From the NCBI GenBank assembly GCA_964590645.1, contig CAZPYJ010000012.1, forward strand, positions 44,539 to 108,538: DNA of 64,000 nucleotides, in the 5' to 3' direction. This document shows, in pieces, positions 18,495 to 27,254 of the stretch. Position numbers and translations under genes: made by a program. Origin of the DNA: JAGNHN01 sp964590645 (lineage in GTDB: Bacteria > Bacteroidota > Bacteroidia > Bacteroidales > JAGNHN01). The notes under the pieces are model-generated. The model ran no database searches. It saw only the letters and a program-made list of their open reading frames with translations, and was not told the DNA's origin. Each line of letters starts with the position of its first letter. The stretch's first letter is position 1.

Positions 18495-18635
18495 TTAAGT
18501 AACTGTTATATCCGGATTTTCATCTTCAGTTTCATCACGAGAACTGCCTACTGGCCCTGCATTTCCCCCTTTGAGCATCAACATTTCTTCAAAACTCAGT
18601 TCATTGATAGCGGATTTAAAACTATTGCGTTCCAT
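18495..18635 (-). CDS. short double-glycine leader peptide (46 aa)
   Basis: This short frame starts at the ATG at 18635 and reads MERNSFKSAINELSFEEMLM, then LKGG (residues 21-24), then an acidic tail of 22 residues. The leader with LSFEEMLMLKGG fits double-glycine leaders of bacterial natural-product or bacteriocin-like precursors. Cleavage after G24 would release a peptide rich in Asp/Glu that ends with ENPDITVT. The motif E-x-P-D-[I/L]-T recurs twice in the neighbouring peptide at 18724-18933. No modifying radical-SAM or lanthionine enzyme is seen nearby. The call rests on the leader motif and the shared tail motif. Confidence 0.6.
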   Translation of the reverse strand: MERNSFKSAINELSFEEMLMLKGGNAGPVGSSRDETEDENPDITVT

Positions 18636-18678
18636 CTTGTTCTGTTTTTTTTTGATTGATATATAAATACTTCATTCC

Positions 18679-18694
18679 CTGCCCTTTCGGGCAG
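18679..18694. other. small RNA hairpin between the two leader-peptide genes
   Basis: CTGCCC-TTTC-GGGCAG forms a perfect 6-bp stem in the 88-bp gap between the two peptide genes. No long U tract follows on the minus strand, so it may be a weak terminator, attenuator or processing site that sets relative expression of the peptides. Confidence 0.4.
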
Positions 18695-18723
18695 CTGGCT
18701 ATTCCTGGTCCTGCTTTTCCGGA

Positions 18724-18933
18724 TCAGAAGAAAAAGCGGCGGGCCAGGCTGAAAGGCCGTTGCGCAATGCGTGCACTCCCCAGGGTCAGATCCGGGGTCT
18801 CCACATCGGCTTCCTGCACGCCCCCGGGTCCCTGATAGGTAAGATCGGGAATCTCCAGGTCGGCCTCTTCCACTTTTCCGGGGCCGTAGGCACGCCGGCC
18901 ACCCCGGATTTGCATCATTTCAGATGGTTTCAT
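18724..18933 (-). CDS. double-glycine leader peptide with repeated E-x-P-D-L-T core (69 aa)
   Basis: The chosen start is the ATG at 18933 (MKPSEMMQIRGGRRAYGPGK), because the GG at residues 11-12 then sits at the end of a short leader; an upstream in-frame ATG at 18996 would add 21 residues. The core has two imperfect repeats, VEEADLEIPDLTYQGPGG and VQEADVETPDLTLG, and a basic, aromatic tail ending in LARRFFF. The EIPDLT/ETPDLT motif also appears as ENPDIT in the peptide at 18495-18635. It is divergent from the TPR-CHAT gene 127 bp away, which suggests a shared control region and a functional link. Confidence 0.55.
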   Translation of the reverse strand: MKPSEMMQIRGGRRAYGPGKVEEADLEIPDLTYQGPGGVQEADVETPDLTLGSARIAQRPFSLARRFFF

Positions 18934-19059
18934 AATTAATTGATTTTGAGGTGAAACAAAAAAAATCACTGCATTTTTTTCCGTTTTGCTTTCCATTATC
19001 GTCTATTTGGTCAGGTTCAGAAAATATTTTACATTTACGAGTCGCAAAAAAACAAGGCA

Positions 19060-22000
19060 ATGCCAGGCAAGTACCTTTGCTTCTTTCGTCTCATCCCTGC
19101 ACGCCTTGCGGGCTGCATAATGCTCCTGGGCATTCTGCTCCTCTACACGGGCAATGCGGTGATGGCCCAAAACGATACTAAATCGGCCCTTGCAGACCTT
19201 GGCTTGCTTCTCCTGAATAATGGGGTAAATATAGAAAAAGATATGCATCCCCGGGAACTGGACAGCCTGATCAATTATTATGAGACCCGAGCCGACCACA
19301 ACCGCCTTACCCCGCTCTATTATGCCAAGGCTCAGCAAAGGATCACACGTGGCATTGCTCCGGATTTCCTCCTGCTGAAGTGCATTTACTCCGGTTTGAA
19401 CAGTGGTTTTCTCGTTCCCGGGAATCAGGTGGATAAACTATTGGCCTTTTTTATTTATGAGCGTCATAATAGCTTTGATAGAGAGAATCTTGCCTATACC
19501 TTATTGATCCAAGCATTCATTCACTTAAAAGGGTTGGAATATGAGGAGTCGTTTACATATTGTCAGGAAGCGATCGATATCTTGAAAGAACCTACACGTC
19601 TCTCTGATTCAATAACATTGATCATTAATAATTTGCTGTTTTCCAATTTATATTTCCTTGAACGCTTCTACGAGGCTAAAGAGATTGTTTATAATTCTTT
19701 AACAATATACACGCTCAAATACGGTCCAAGGGAGAGTTATTCCATAGCCGCAATTCACAATAACATTGGGATTATTGAAAAAAGGTTAGGAAATTATGAC
19801 CTTGCATATCAGCACTACCAAAGAGCAATAGAACTTAAAGAAAAACTAAATGTAGAGAATGTTTCCAAAATCGTATCCTCAAAAATGAATTTAGCATCCC
19901 TATATGCAGCGATGGGGGAATATGAGCAAGGATTGAGATTACTTCACCAGTGCGAAAGCCTTTCAAAAGATATGCTAGATATCGAAACTCAGATATTAGT
20001 CTTAATAATTAAAGCAAGAATTCTTATTAAGTTTGGGGATTTTGAAAAGGCTATACAATACATTTCTTTAGCTCTACAGGTGTACAATCAAAATAATGTA
20101 GATAATGCTAGAATACTTTCAAAAATTTATCGCGAGTATGGAAGTATAAATAGTAGTGAGAAAAAATATGATGTTGCCTTATCTTGGTTTTTAAAGGAAG
20201 CAGAAGTTTCTGAGTCTATAGGATCTTCTGTTTATAAATGGACGATTACAAACAACTTAGCTCATGGCTACAGGTTAGCTGGGGACTTTGATAAAGCAAG
20301 GTTTTATTTTGATAAAGTTCTTGAATATACAATTAGCTTATTTGGTGACAATTCACAATCTAATATTAGCAGATACATTTTACACGGTGATTTCCTTTGT
20401 GAGTCAGGGGATGCAGAAGAAGGCAAGGCCTATCTGAAAAAAGCGTTAAGTTTATCTTTATCTCTGGAAGGGATCAATTCGGATAAAACAGCCTGGGCCT
20501 ATGAATTTTTAGCACAACACTCGAAAGACGAGGGCTTAAGCAGGTCCATAGAGTTGTTTGACAGGGCCATCGCCATACTGGCCCGGAAAACGGAGTTGCC
20601 GGAGGAGGGGCTGCCCCGGGTAAGTCAATTGAATTCCTACCAAACAGTAGAGTTATTCCGGGTAGTAGAGAAGAAAGTCAAGGCGATTGAAGAGTTATAC
20701 ACCCTGGATCCCACTCAGAAGCATCTGATCACATTGCAACAGCATTACGGCTATCTGGTCGACCTGATTGAAAAGTCCAAGACGGTTCAGATGAGCGAAG
20801 CCAGCAAGATGGAGATGATGGCCAATTTCACGGATTTTTACAACAAGGCCATTACTATTGCGCTGGATTTGTATGAGCAAACCGGAAGTCTTGCCTGGGC
20901 TGAGGAGGCCTTCAGCATTGCCGAACGCAGTAAAGCCAGCCTACTCTATGAACAGATAAGGGAAAGCGAAGCCAGGCAGTTTGCCGGCATACCTGATTCT
21001 CTGGTAAACAAGGAGTCCAAACTGCGTCAGGATATTGCTACCTTTCAGAAACTGATATACGAGGAAAAGAAAAACAACAAACCCGACTCCCTGAAGCTGA
21101 TCAATTGGGAGAAACGCGTATTGCAGATGCAGTCGCAGCAGGACCAGTTATTGCTGAGCTTTGAGCGCTACTACCCGGATTACTACCAGTATAAGTACGA
21201 GAACCGGATTTTTTCAATGCAGGAAATCCAGATGCAACTGCAGCCTGCTGAAGCGATGATAGAGTACTATGTGAGCGATGACATCATTATCGCCTTTTGC
21301 ATAAGCCAGGATGGGTTTAAGGTACACCGTATCCAAAGCCGTAAACCTTTGGAGGATTACATCGCGCATTTGCCCAATCAGCAAAGCCTGATGAAGCTGG
21401 TTTCCGATCCCGAGCAGATTTATCGGGATTATATCAGCAGTGCCTATTCCCTGTATGAGCTCTTGCTCAAACCCTTTGAAGACGAGATCAAAGGTCGCAA
21501 GCTGATTATCATCCCCGATGGCCAGTTAGGCTATATCTCTTTTGAATCGCTGCTGACACGCAAGACACGTTCATCCCGCATCAATTACCGTGACCTGCAC
21601 TATGTGCTGCGCGATCATAGCCTGAGTTATGCCTACTCTGCTTCTCTTTTGCTCAAATCCCTCGATCGGCAGCCAAAGAACCCCAGAGGTGAACTGCTGG
21701 CGTTTGCACCGGCGGTTTTCGATCCAAACCGCCCTTTGGCAGTGGATATGAGTCAGTTTACTACCCGTGGAACGGATCTGGCGAATCTGCCTCAGACCCT
21801 CTTCGAGGTGGCCAGCATCGGGAAGATATTGAAGGGAAAGATCCTGATGCAGGAAGAAGCAACGGAATCAATGTTCAAAAGCATAGCAGCCAATTACCGC
21901 ATCCTTCATATCGCCACACACGGCCTGGTAGACAATGAGCAGCCGATGTATTCCAAACTTGCCTTTTTCCAGGATGGAGATGATACGGAAGATGGATTCT

Positions 22001-22449
22001 TGAACACCTATGAGCTCTTCAATATGAAACTCAATGCCGAGATGGCTGTGTTGAGTGCCTGCAATACCGGTTACGGCAAACACGTCAGAGGAGAAGGATT
22101 GATGACGCTGGCAAGGGGGTTTATGTATGCAGGCGTACCCAGCCTGGTAATCAGCCTTTGGAAAGTGGAAGACAAAGCCACCGCGGCCATTATGGAACAG
22201 TTCTATGTCTACCTGAAAGAAGGCCTGACCAAGGATGAAGCCCTGCGGATGGCCAAACTGGACTATATCCAGCATAATTCCAACCTGACAGCCAGTCCCT
22301 ATTTCTGGTCCAGTTTTATCAGCATTGGCGACAACAGCCCCGTTTCTTTCAGGCCTCCGCTGCTACGGGGATGGATGTGGTTCATTCCCGCCACCTTGTT
22401 TGTAATTGTCTCCTTATTCATCGCAAGACGCAGGTTCCACCTGTTTTAA
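19060..22449 (+). CDS. exported TPR-CHAT (caspase-like) protein
   Basis: The 1129-residue protein has an N-terminal signal or anchor segment (LAGCIMLLGILLLYTGNAVM), then a long tetratricopeptide region (about 60-520) and a helical linker. A C-terminal CHAT domain follows (about 720-1090), with the catalytic histidine in ILHIATHGLVD (about 952) and cysteine in VLSACNTGYG (about 1000), both intact. It ends in a membrane segment (WFIPATLFVIVSLFIARRR), so the protease domain is predicted to face the periplasm. Bases about 19480-20500, which code for the TPR part, are visibly richer in A+T than both flanks. The nearest genes are two double-glycine peptides on the opposite strand, which are candidate substrates or partners. 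Confidence 0.85.
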   Translation: MPGKYLCFFRLIPARLAGCIMLLGILLLYTGNAVMAQNDTKSALADLGLLLLNNGVNIEKDMHPRELDSLINYYETRADHNRLTPLYYAKAQQRITRGIAPDFLLLKCIYSGLNSGFLVPGNQVDKLLAFFIYERHNSFDRENLAYTLLIQAFIHLKGLEYEESFTYCQEAIDILKEPTRLSDSITLIINNLLFSNLYFLERFYEAKEIVYNSLTIYTLKYGPRESYSIAAIHNNIGIIEKRLGNYDLAYQHYQRAIELKEKLNVENVSKIVSSKMNLASLYAAMGEYEQGLRLLHQCESLSKDMLDIETQILVLIIKARILIKFGDFEKAIQYISLALQVYNQNNVDNARILSKIYREYGSINSSEKKYDVALSWFLKEAEVSESIGSSVYKWTITNNLAHGYRLAGDFDKARFYFDKVLEYTISLFGDNSQSNISRYILHGDFLCESGDAEEGKAYLKKALSLSLSLEGINSDKTAWAYEFLAQHSKDEGLSRSIELFDRAIAILARKTELPEEGLPRVSQLNSYQTVELFRVVEKKVKAIEELYTLDPTQKHLITLQQHYGYLVDLIEKSKTVQMSEASKMEMMANFTDFYNKAITIALDLYEQTGSLAWAEEAFSIAERSKASLLYEQIRESEARQFAGIPDSLVNKESKLRQDIATFQKLIYEEKKNNKPDSLKLINWEKRVLQMQSQQDQLLLSFERYYPDYYQYKYENRIFSMQEIQMQLQPAEAMIEYYVSDDIIIAFCISQDGFKVHRIQSRKPLEDYIAHLPNQQSLMKLVSDPEQIYRDYISSAYSLYELLLKPFEDEIKGRKLIIIPDGQLGYISFESLLTRKTRSSRINYRDLHYVLRDHSLSYAYSASLLLKSLDRQPKNPRGELLAFAPAVFDPNRPLAVDMSQFTTRGTDLANLPQTLFEVASIGKILKGKILMQEEATESMFKSIAANYRILHIATHGLVDNEQPMYSKLAFFQDGDDTEDGFLNTYELFNMKLNAEMAVLSACNTGYGKHVRGEGLMTLARGFMYAGVPSLVISLWKVEDKATAAIMEQFYVYLKEGLTKDEALRMAKLDYIQHNSNLTASPYFWSSFISIGDNSPVSFRPPLLRGWMWFIPATLFVIVSLFIARRRFHLF

Positions 22450-22460
22450 CCCATTTTTTG

Positions 22461-23795
22461 ATGACGCCTTTTTTTAAAGCTTTGCCCAAAGCTGATCGAA
22501 GCCTGCATATTTGTTGGCTCAGGAGAGACCTGCGCCTGGAAGACCATCACGCGCTTTCTCAGGCCCTGGAGACTGGCGACCCGGTGCTCTGCCTCTTTAT
22601 TTTCGATCAAGACATCCTGGATAAGCTGGACGAAAAGAAAGACCGCAGACTGAGTTTTATCGCGGATCAATTGGAGTCGATCAGCCAGGCATTAAAGGAT
22701 GCCGGCTCCGACCTTCTGACAGGCTACGGTAATGTGGGTGAAGTATGGGAGTACCTGCTGAATCATCTCCCTGTTCAAGCTGTGTATGCTAATGAGGATT
22801 ATGAACCCTATGCACGGAAGCGAGATGATAAGGTGGCCCGCCTGCTCAGGCACAGAGGAATTCCCTTTTATCGTTTTCCTGATCAGTTGATCTTTTCTCC
22901 CGGGGCTGTATTGAAAGAGGATGGCAACCCCTATACGGTATATACCCCCTTTCAGAAAAAGTGGAAGAAAGTGTTCCATCCCAGATTCCTTCAGCCCTAT
23001 CCATCTCTTCATAAGCTGAAGCATCTTTATCCGGTGAAGCCGCTTCCCTCATACACTTTAGAGGAGGTGGGATTTAGCTGTACTGCCTATCAGGCCGGAC
23101 CGCCCTTACCTGAAGCTGATTTGCTGAAAAACTACGCTGCCTTGCGGAATTTTCCTGCAGAGGAAGGCACCAGCCGCATAGGAGCACACCTGAGGTTCGG
23201 GACAGTTTCCATCCGGCAAATTGTTGAAAGGGCGCTTCATCACAGTGAAATCTGGTTGAATGAATTGATATGGCGGGAGTTTTTTATGCATATCCTTCAT
23301 CATTTTACCCATCTTCCTGAAGGGGCTTTTAAACCGGCCTATGATCGCATACAATGGAGAAAGGATGCCGGTGATTTTGAGCAGTGGTGCCAGGGTCGCA
23401 CCGGCTATCCACTGGTGGACGCAGGGATGCGTCAACTGAATGAAACAGGATTTATGCATAATCGGGTGCGGATGGTAACGGCCAGCTTTCTGGTCAAGCA
23501 TTTGCTGCTCGACTGGAGATGGGGGGAGGCCTGGTTTGCCGCTAAACTGCTTGATTTTGAGCTCTCTTCAAACAATGGGAACTGGCAATGGGCTGCAGGC
23601 AGCGGCTGTGATGCAGCACCCTATTTCAGGATATTCAATCCTGACACACAGCAAAAGAAGTTTGATCCTCAAATGAAGTATATCCGACAGTATGTGCCCG
23701 AAGTATATGAGGATACTTATCCTCTGCCAATGGTGGAGCACCGTGCTGCCAGAGCGCGATGCTTGCAGGCATACAGGGCCGCACTCGAAAAATAA
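22461..23795 (+). CDS. phr: deoxyribodipyrimidine photolyase (cryptochrome/photolyase family)
   Basis: The 444-residue protein starts at the ATG at 22461; upstream frame extensions fall inside the TPR-CHAT gene. The N-terminal antenna domain begins CWLRRDLRLEDHHALSQAL. The FAD-binding domain has LRFGTVSIRQI, LIWREFFMHIL, GYPLVDAGMRQLNETGFMHN and SSNNGNWQWAAGSGCDAAPYF, which are the diagnostic class I motifs with conserved tryptophans. It should repair cyclobutane pyrimidine dimers with blue light. It starts 11 bp after the TPR-CHAT gene, so read-through is possible although the functions look unrelated. Confidence 0.93.
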   Translation: MTPFFKALPKADRSLHICWLRRDLRLEDHHALSQALETGDPVLCLFIFDQDILDKLDEKKDRRLSFIADQLESISQALKDAGSDLLTGYGNVGEVWEYLLNHLPVQAVYANEDYEPYARKRDDKVARLLRHRGIPFYRFPDQLIFSPGAVLKEDGNPYTVYTPFQKKWKKVFHPRFLQPYPSLHKLKHLYPVKPLPSYTLEEVGFSCTAYQAGPPLPEADLLKNYAALRNFPAEEGTSRIGAHLRFGTVSIRQIVERALHHSEIWLNELIWREFFMHILHHFTHLPEGAFKPAYDRIQWRKDAGDFEQWCQGRTGYPLVDAGMRQLNETGFMHNRVRMVTASFLVKHLLLDWRWGEAWFAAKLLDFELSSNNGNWQWAAGSGCDAAPYFRIFNPDTQQKKFDPQMKYIRQYVPEVYEDTYPLPMVEHRAARARCLQAYRAALEK

Positions 23796-23835
23796 TTGGA
23801 TCGCATTGCCGTTACCGGCCTTTGTGTTATTTCTT

Positions 23836-23843
23836 TACTTTTG
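23836..23843 (+). promoter_or_regulatory. -7 element of bamD (near-leaderless)
   Basis: TACTTTTG matches TAnnTTTG and ends 4 bp before the ATG at 23848, so a transcript from it would have almost no leader. The -33 box is unclear. Confidence 0.45.
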
Positions 23844-23847
23844 CAAA

Positions 23848-24648
23848 ATGTTTAGATCCATCGCTTTCATACTCATTTTAATCAGCCTGCTGACTTCCTG
23901 CGGGAATTATCAGAAACTCCTTAAGAGCTCTGACAATGAAGCCAAATATGAAAAAGCAATGGAGTACTATCACAAAGGCGATTATTATCGCGCTGAACAG
24001 CTTTTCAGCCAGTTGCTTCCGGTGTTTCGGGGCACAGAACGGGCGGAACTGATCTACTACCATTCTGCCTACGCCTACTTCGAGCAAAAACAGTATTTGC
24101 TTGCAAGCTATTATTTCAAGCGATTCAGTAAAAACTTTCCCAGAAGCCAGTATGCAGAAGAATGCAGTTATATGAGCGCCTTCAGTAAATACCTGGAATC
24201 GCCGAAAGCTTCGCTCGATCAATCAACCACTTATGAGGCCATCAATGAGCTGCAGCTTTTTACAAACCTATACCCGAATAGCAGCAGGGTGGAGGAATGC
24301 AATATGCTGATTGATGAGTTGAGAAAAAAACTGGAAGTCAAAGCCTACAATGCTGCCAGCCTGTACTACAAAATGGAGGACTACAAGGCGGCTTTTACGG
24401 CTTATCGCAATGTGCTGAAAGATTATCCCGCTACCGAGTTTCGTGAAGATATTCTCCTGCATATTTTCAGGGCACATTATTATTTTGCCGCCCGCAGTGT
24501 CGCCTCAAAGCAGGCTGAACGCTTTGATGAGGCATTGAATGCCTATGAGGCTTTTGCAGCCTCATTCCCCGAAAGCAGGTCTTTGAAATCAGCCACCAAC
24601 CTGCGAAACGCTATCCTGAAAGAAAAACAGAACCTGAGTTCATTATAA
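23848..24648 (+). CDS. bamD: outer membrane assembly lipoprotein BamD
   Basis: The 266-residue lipoprotein has the signal MFRSIAFILILISLLTSC, acylated at C18. Five TPR-like repeats follow (for example EYYHKGDYYRAEQLFSQLL, YFEQKQYLLASYYFKRF and YYKMEDYKAAFTAYRNVL), matching BamD/YfiO. It works with BamA in inserting beta-barrel proteins into the outer membrane. It is the first gene of the bamD-rpoZ-coaBC-porD block, spaced 8 bp from rpoZ. Confidence 0.93.
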   Translation: MFRSIAFILILISLLTSCGNYQKLLKSSDNEAKYEKAMEYYHKGDYYRAEQLFSQLLPVFRGTERAELIYYHSAYAYFEQKQYLLASYYFKRFSKNFPRSQYAEECSYMSAFSKYLESPKASLDQSTTYEAINELQLFTNLYPNSSRVEECNMLIDELRKKLEVKAYNAASLYYKMEDYKAAFTAYRNVLKDYPATEFREDILLHIFRAHYYFAARSVASKQAERFDEALNAYEAFAASFPESRSLKSATNLRNAILKEKQNLSSL

Positions 24649-24656
24649 ATCATTCT

Positions 24657-24995
24657 ATGGATTACAAGAAGATCAAAGCGGACGCCACAGCGGTCACCCG
24701 GAATATGGAAAACTTTATTCACGGGACTGACAATGTTTATGAAACCGTCGTCATTCTGGCCAAAAGGGCAAATCAGATCGGCCTGGACCTGAAGGAAGAG
24801 CTGAATAAAAAGATCTCAGAATTTGCCCAGACTTCGGACAACCTGGAAGAGGTTTTCGAAAACAAGGAGCAGATTGAGATTGCACGCTATTACGAGCGTT
24901 TACCCAAGCCTACCCTTATTGCCATTCAGGAATTCCTTGAAGAACAGATTTACTATCGCAATCCAATCAAGGAGGCAAAAGAGGATCACTTCTAA
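24657..24995 (+). CDS. rpoZ: RNA polymerase omega subunit, Bacteroidota type
   Basis: The 112-residue protein contains the omega-like core TDNVYETVVILAKRANQIG (about residues 24-42) and a C-terminal segment typical of the Bacteroidota family (YYERLPKPTLIAIQEFLEEQ). It stabilises beta-prime in RNA polymerase. Its place between bamD and coaBC is conserved in the phylum and supports the call. Confidence 0.88.
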   Translation: MDYKKIKADATAVTRNMENFIHGTDNVYETVVILAKRANQIGLDLKEELNKKISEFAQTSDNLEEVFENKEQIEIARYYERLPKPTLIAIQEFLEEQIYYRNPIKEAKEDHF

Positions 24996-25011
24996 ACACT
25001 TCTTATTCACT

Positions 25012-26223
25012 ATGTTGAGGGAAAAGAATATCCTTATCGGGATCACTGGAAGCATTGCTGCCTACAAGATACCACTCCTGGTCAGGCTGCTGGTGAAAGA
25101 GCGCGCCAACGTGAGGGTGATTATGACTCCCTCTGCCCGTGATTTTGTGACCCCGCTTACCCTGTCGACCCTGAGCAAGCATCCTGTCTGGACGGAGCCT
25201 TTCAACCCTGTGGATGGAGACTGGAACAGCCACGTTGAACTTGGCCGTTGGGCCGACCTTTTCCTTCTTGCCCCTGCCTCAGCCAACACCCTGGCCAAGA
25301 TGGCTCACGGCATTGCAGATAATTTTTTAATGACGACCTATCTTTCAGCAAAATGTCCTGTGTTTTTTGCTCCGGCTATGGACCTGGATATGTACCAGCA
25401 TCCCAGCACACAGAATAACATCCGGATTTTGCAGGAAATGGGGCATAGCCTGATTGAACCCCAGACCGGCGAGCTTGCTTCCGGGCTTTGCGGAGCCGGC
25501 AGGATGGAGGAGCCCGAGCGCATCCTGCAAGCCATTGCCCTGGCCCTCGCAAAAAAGGATATGGAAGGAATCAAGGCCCTGGTTACAGCCGGGCCTACCT
25601 TCGAGCCGATTGACCCCGTGCGCTTTGTTGGAAACCATAGCTCTGGCAAAATGGGCTTTGCCCTGGCAGAAAAACTGGCCGGCAGGGGGGCAGAGGTAAG
25701 CCTTATTTGCGGCCCTACTTCCCTGGAAACCAATTTCCCCGGAATCTATCGCATCGATGTGACTACCGCAGCTGAAATGAAAGAGGCCGTATTGAATCTG
25801 ATGGCCAGTCAGCACGTCATTATTATGGCAGCAGCCGTGGCCGATTTTACGCCTGAAGCATACCTGCCTGAAAAAATCAAAAAAGGCAGCCGGAACGCAC
25901 TTAATCTGAAACTGATCCCCACTACCGATATCCTCGCTCAGATAGGGCAGAAAAAAGATCCGCATCAGATTATTGTGGGCTTTTCCCTTGAAACACACAA
26001 TGCACGCGAAAATGCCATCCGCAAACTGAACGAAAAAAATGCCGACCTGATGGTCCTCAATTCCTTGCAGGACAGTGGGGCAGGCTTTGGGCTGGATACC
26101 AACAAAATCAGCATCTTCAGAAAAGATGGTTCCGAAATAGCCTTCCAGCTTAAGCCCAAAGAGGAAGTGGCCGACGACATTATCACAGAGGTGCTCCGTC
26201 AACTCTCCGGACCGACTCAGTGA
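25012..26223 (+). CDS. coaBC: bifunctional phosphopantothenoylcysteine decarboxylase/synthetase
   Basis: The 403-residue protein starts at the ATG at 25012 (MLREKNILIGITGSIAAYK). The N-terminal CoaC flavoprotein domain has LAPASANTLAKMAHGIADN and the PAMDLDMY segment. The C-terminal CoaB domain has VTAGPTFEPIDPVRFVGNHS and a dinucleotide-like SGKMGFALAEKLAGRGAEV segment. It performs the second and third steps from phosphopantothenate to coenzyme A. The start lies 16 bp after rpoZ. No missing residues were noticed. Confidence 0.95.
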   Translation: MLREKNILIGITGSIAAYKIPLLVRLLVKERANVRVIMTPSARDFVTPLTLSTLSKHPVWTEPFNPVDGDWNSHVELGRWADLFLLAPASANTLAKMAHGIADNFLMTTYLSAKCPVFFAPAMDLDMYQHPSTQNNIRILQEMGHSLIEPQTGELASGLCGAGRMEEPERILQAIALALAKKDMEGIKALVTAGPTFEPIDPVRFVGNHSSGKMGFALAEKLAGRGAEVSLICGPTSLETNFPGIYRIDVTTAAEMKEAVLNLMASQHVIIMAAAVADFTPEAYLPEKIKKGSRNALNLKLIPTTDILAQIGQKKDPHQIIVGFSLETHNARENAIRKLNEKNADLMVLNSLQDSGAGFGLDTNKISIFRKDGSEIAFQLKPKEEVADDIITEVLRQLSGPTQ

Positions 26224-26242
26224 TTGAAAACAAAGTTTCCTT

Positions 26243-27148
26243 ATGATGAAAAGACCTATTCTGATATCCTTCCTGCTTATCCCCCTGCTCTTTCTGCACG
26301 GACAGGAATTCAATTGTTCCATTACCGTATCCACCCCCCAGATCCAGGGAACAGATCGAAATATCTATCAAACCCTTCAAACTTCACTCTATGAATTCGT
26401 GAATCAGCGAAAATGGACCAATTATAATTTCAGAATTGAAGAGCGTATAGAGTGTACGATGATGATTACCATACAGGATCGCATCAGCACAGATGAATTC
26501 AAAGGAACCCTGAATGTGCAGTTGCGTCGACCAGTGTACAAGACGGGATACAACTCTGTGTTGCTGAATTACATCGATCGCGACTTCAGGTTCAATTATG
26601 TGGAACACCAAACGCTCGAATACCAGGACAATGCTCATACCTCCAACCTGACCTCCGTCATCGCTTTTTATTGCTATATCCTCTTAGGGCTGGACTTCGA
26701 TTCTTTCTCTCCCAATGGGGGCACTCCCTTTTATGAGAAAGCACAAGCCGTTGTCAATGCAGCCCAGAATGCACCGGAAAGGGGATGGAAGGGATTTGAA
26801 AGCCTGAAAAATCGCTATTGGCTCGCCGAAAACCTGCTCAATAGCTCTTATGCACCCATCCGTCAATTCATTTATGCCTACCACCGGAAAGGGCTGGATC
26901 AGATGTCGGACAATCTTGAAATGGGCCGAAGCGAAATTACCCAGTCATTGGATTTCCTGCTGAGAGCCAGCCGTGAAAAACCAGGACTTTTCCTCCTTCA
27001 ATTGATGACTGATGCTAAAGCAGATGAATTTGTAAACGTATATTCCCAGGCATCTCCAATGGATAAGACCAAAGCGGTCAATACTTTACGAGAAATAGAT
27101 CCGGGAAACGGACAGAAGTATCAGAAGATACTTCAGACAGAAAACTGA
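26243..27148 (+). CDS. porD: PorD-like (DUF4835) type IX secretion-associated protein
   Basis: The 301-residue protein has a signal peptide (ISFLLIPLLFLHGQ), then FNCSITVSTPQIQGTDRNIY, typical of the DUF4835/PorD family. The central VIAFYCYILLGLDFDSFSPN and GWKGFESLKNRYWLAENL are also characteristic. It is exported and in gliding and pathogenic Bacteroidota is needed for assembly of the type IX secretion machinery. It follows coaBC by 19 bp. The type IX tail on the carboxypeptidase at 15425 is consistent with a working system. Confidence 0.87.
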   Translation: MMKRPILISFLLIPLLFLHGQEFNCSITVSTPQIQGTDRNIYQTLQTSLYEFVNQRKWTNYNFRIEERIECTMMITIQDRISTDEFKGTLNVQLRRPVYKTGYNSVLLNYIDRDFRFNYVEHQTLEYQDNAHTSNLTSVIAFYCYILLGLDFDSFSPNGGTPFYEKAQAVVNAAQNAPERGWKGFESLKNRYWLAENLLNSSYAPIRQFIYAYHRKGLDQMSDNLEMGRSEITQSLDFLLRASREKPGLFLLQLMTDAKADEFVNVYSQASPMDKTKAVNTLREIDPGNGQKYQKILQTEN

Positions 27149-27204
27149 CATCCTGTTGCCGCAACAGGCTTGGAGCACCCCTGTCGCACTGCCGATGCTT
27201 TTAT

Positions 27205-27212
27205 TACTTTTG
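27205..27212 (+). promoter_or_regulatory. -7 element of recN
   Basis: TACTTTTG matches TAnnTTTG about 43 bp before the recN start; the -33 box is not clear. Confidence 0.45.
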
Positions 27213-27254
27213 TTTACCGCAGATCAATAATCTGATTGCCGCTGATACAAGTGT

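Noticed and set aside
19060..22449. TPR-CHAT protein as part of a type III-E CRISPR (Craspase) system
   Set aside because: It has a signal peptide and a C-terminal membrane anchor, and no Cas7-11 gene, other cas gene or repeat array is nearby.
22371..22460. Upstream extension of the photolyase frame
   Set aside because: It overlaps the end of the TPR-CHAT gene and lacks photolyase similarity; the ATG at 22461 gives a normal N-terminus.
25345..26334. Long open frame on the minus strand over coaBC
   Set aside because: It is a shadow of coaBC; the product is compositionally odd and lacks any motif.
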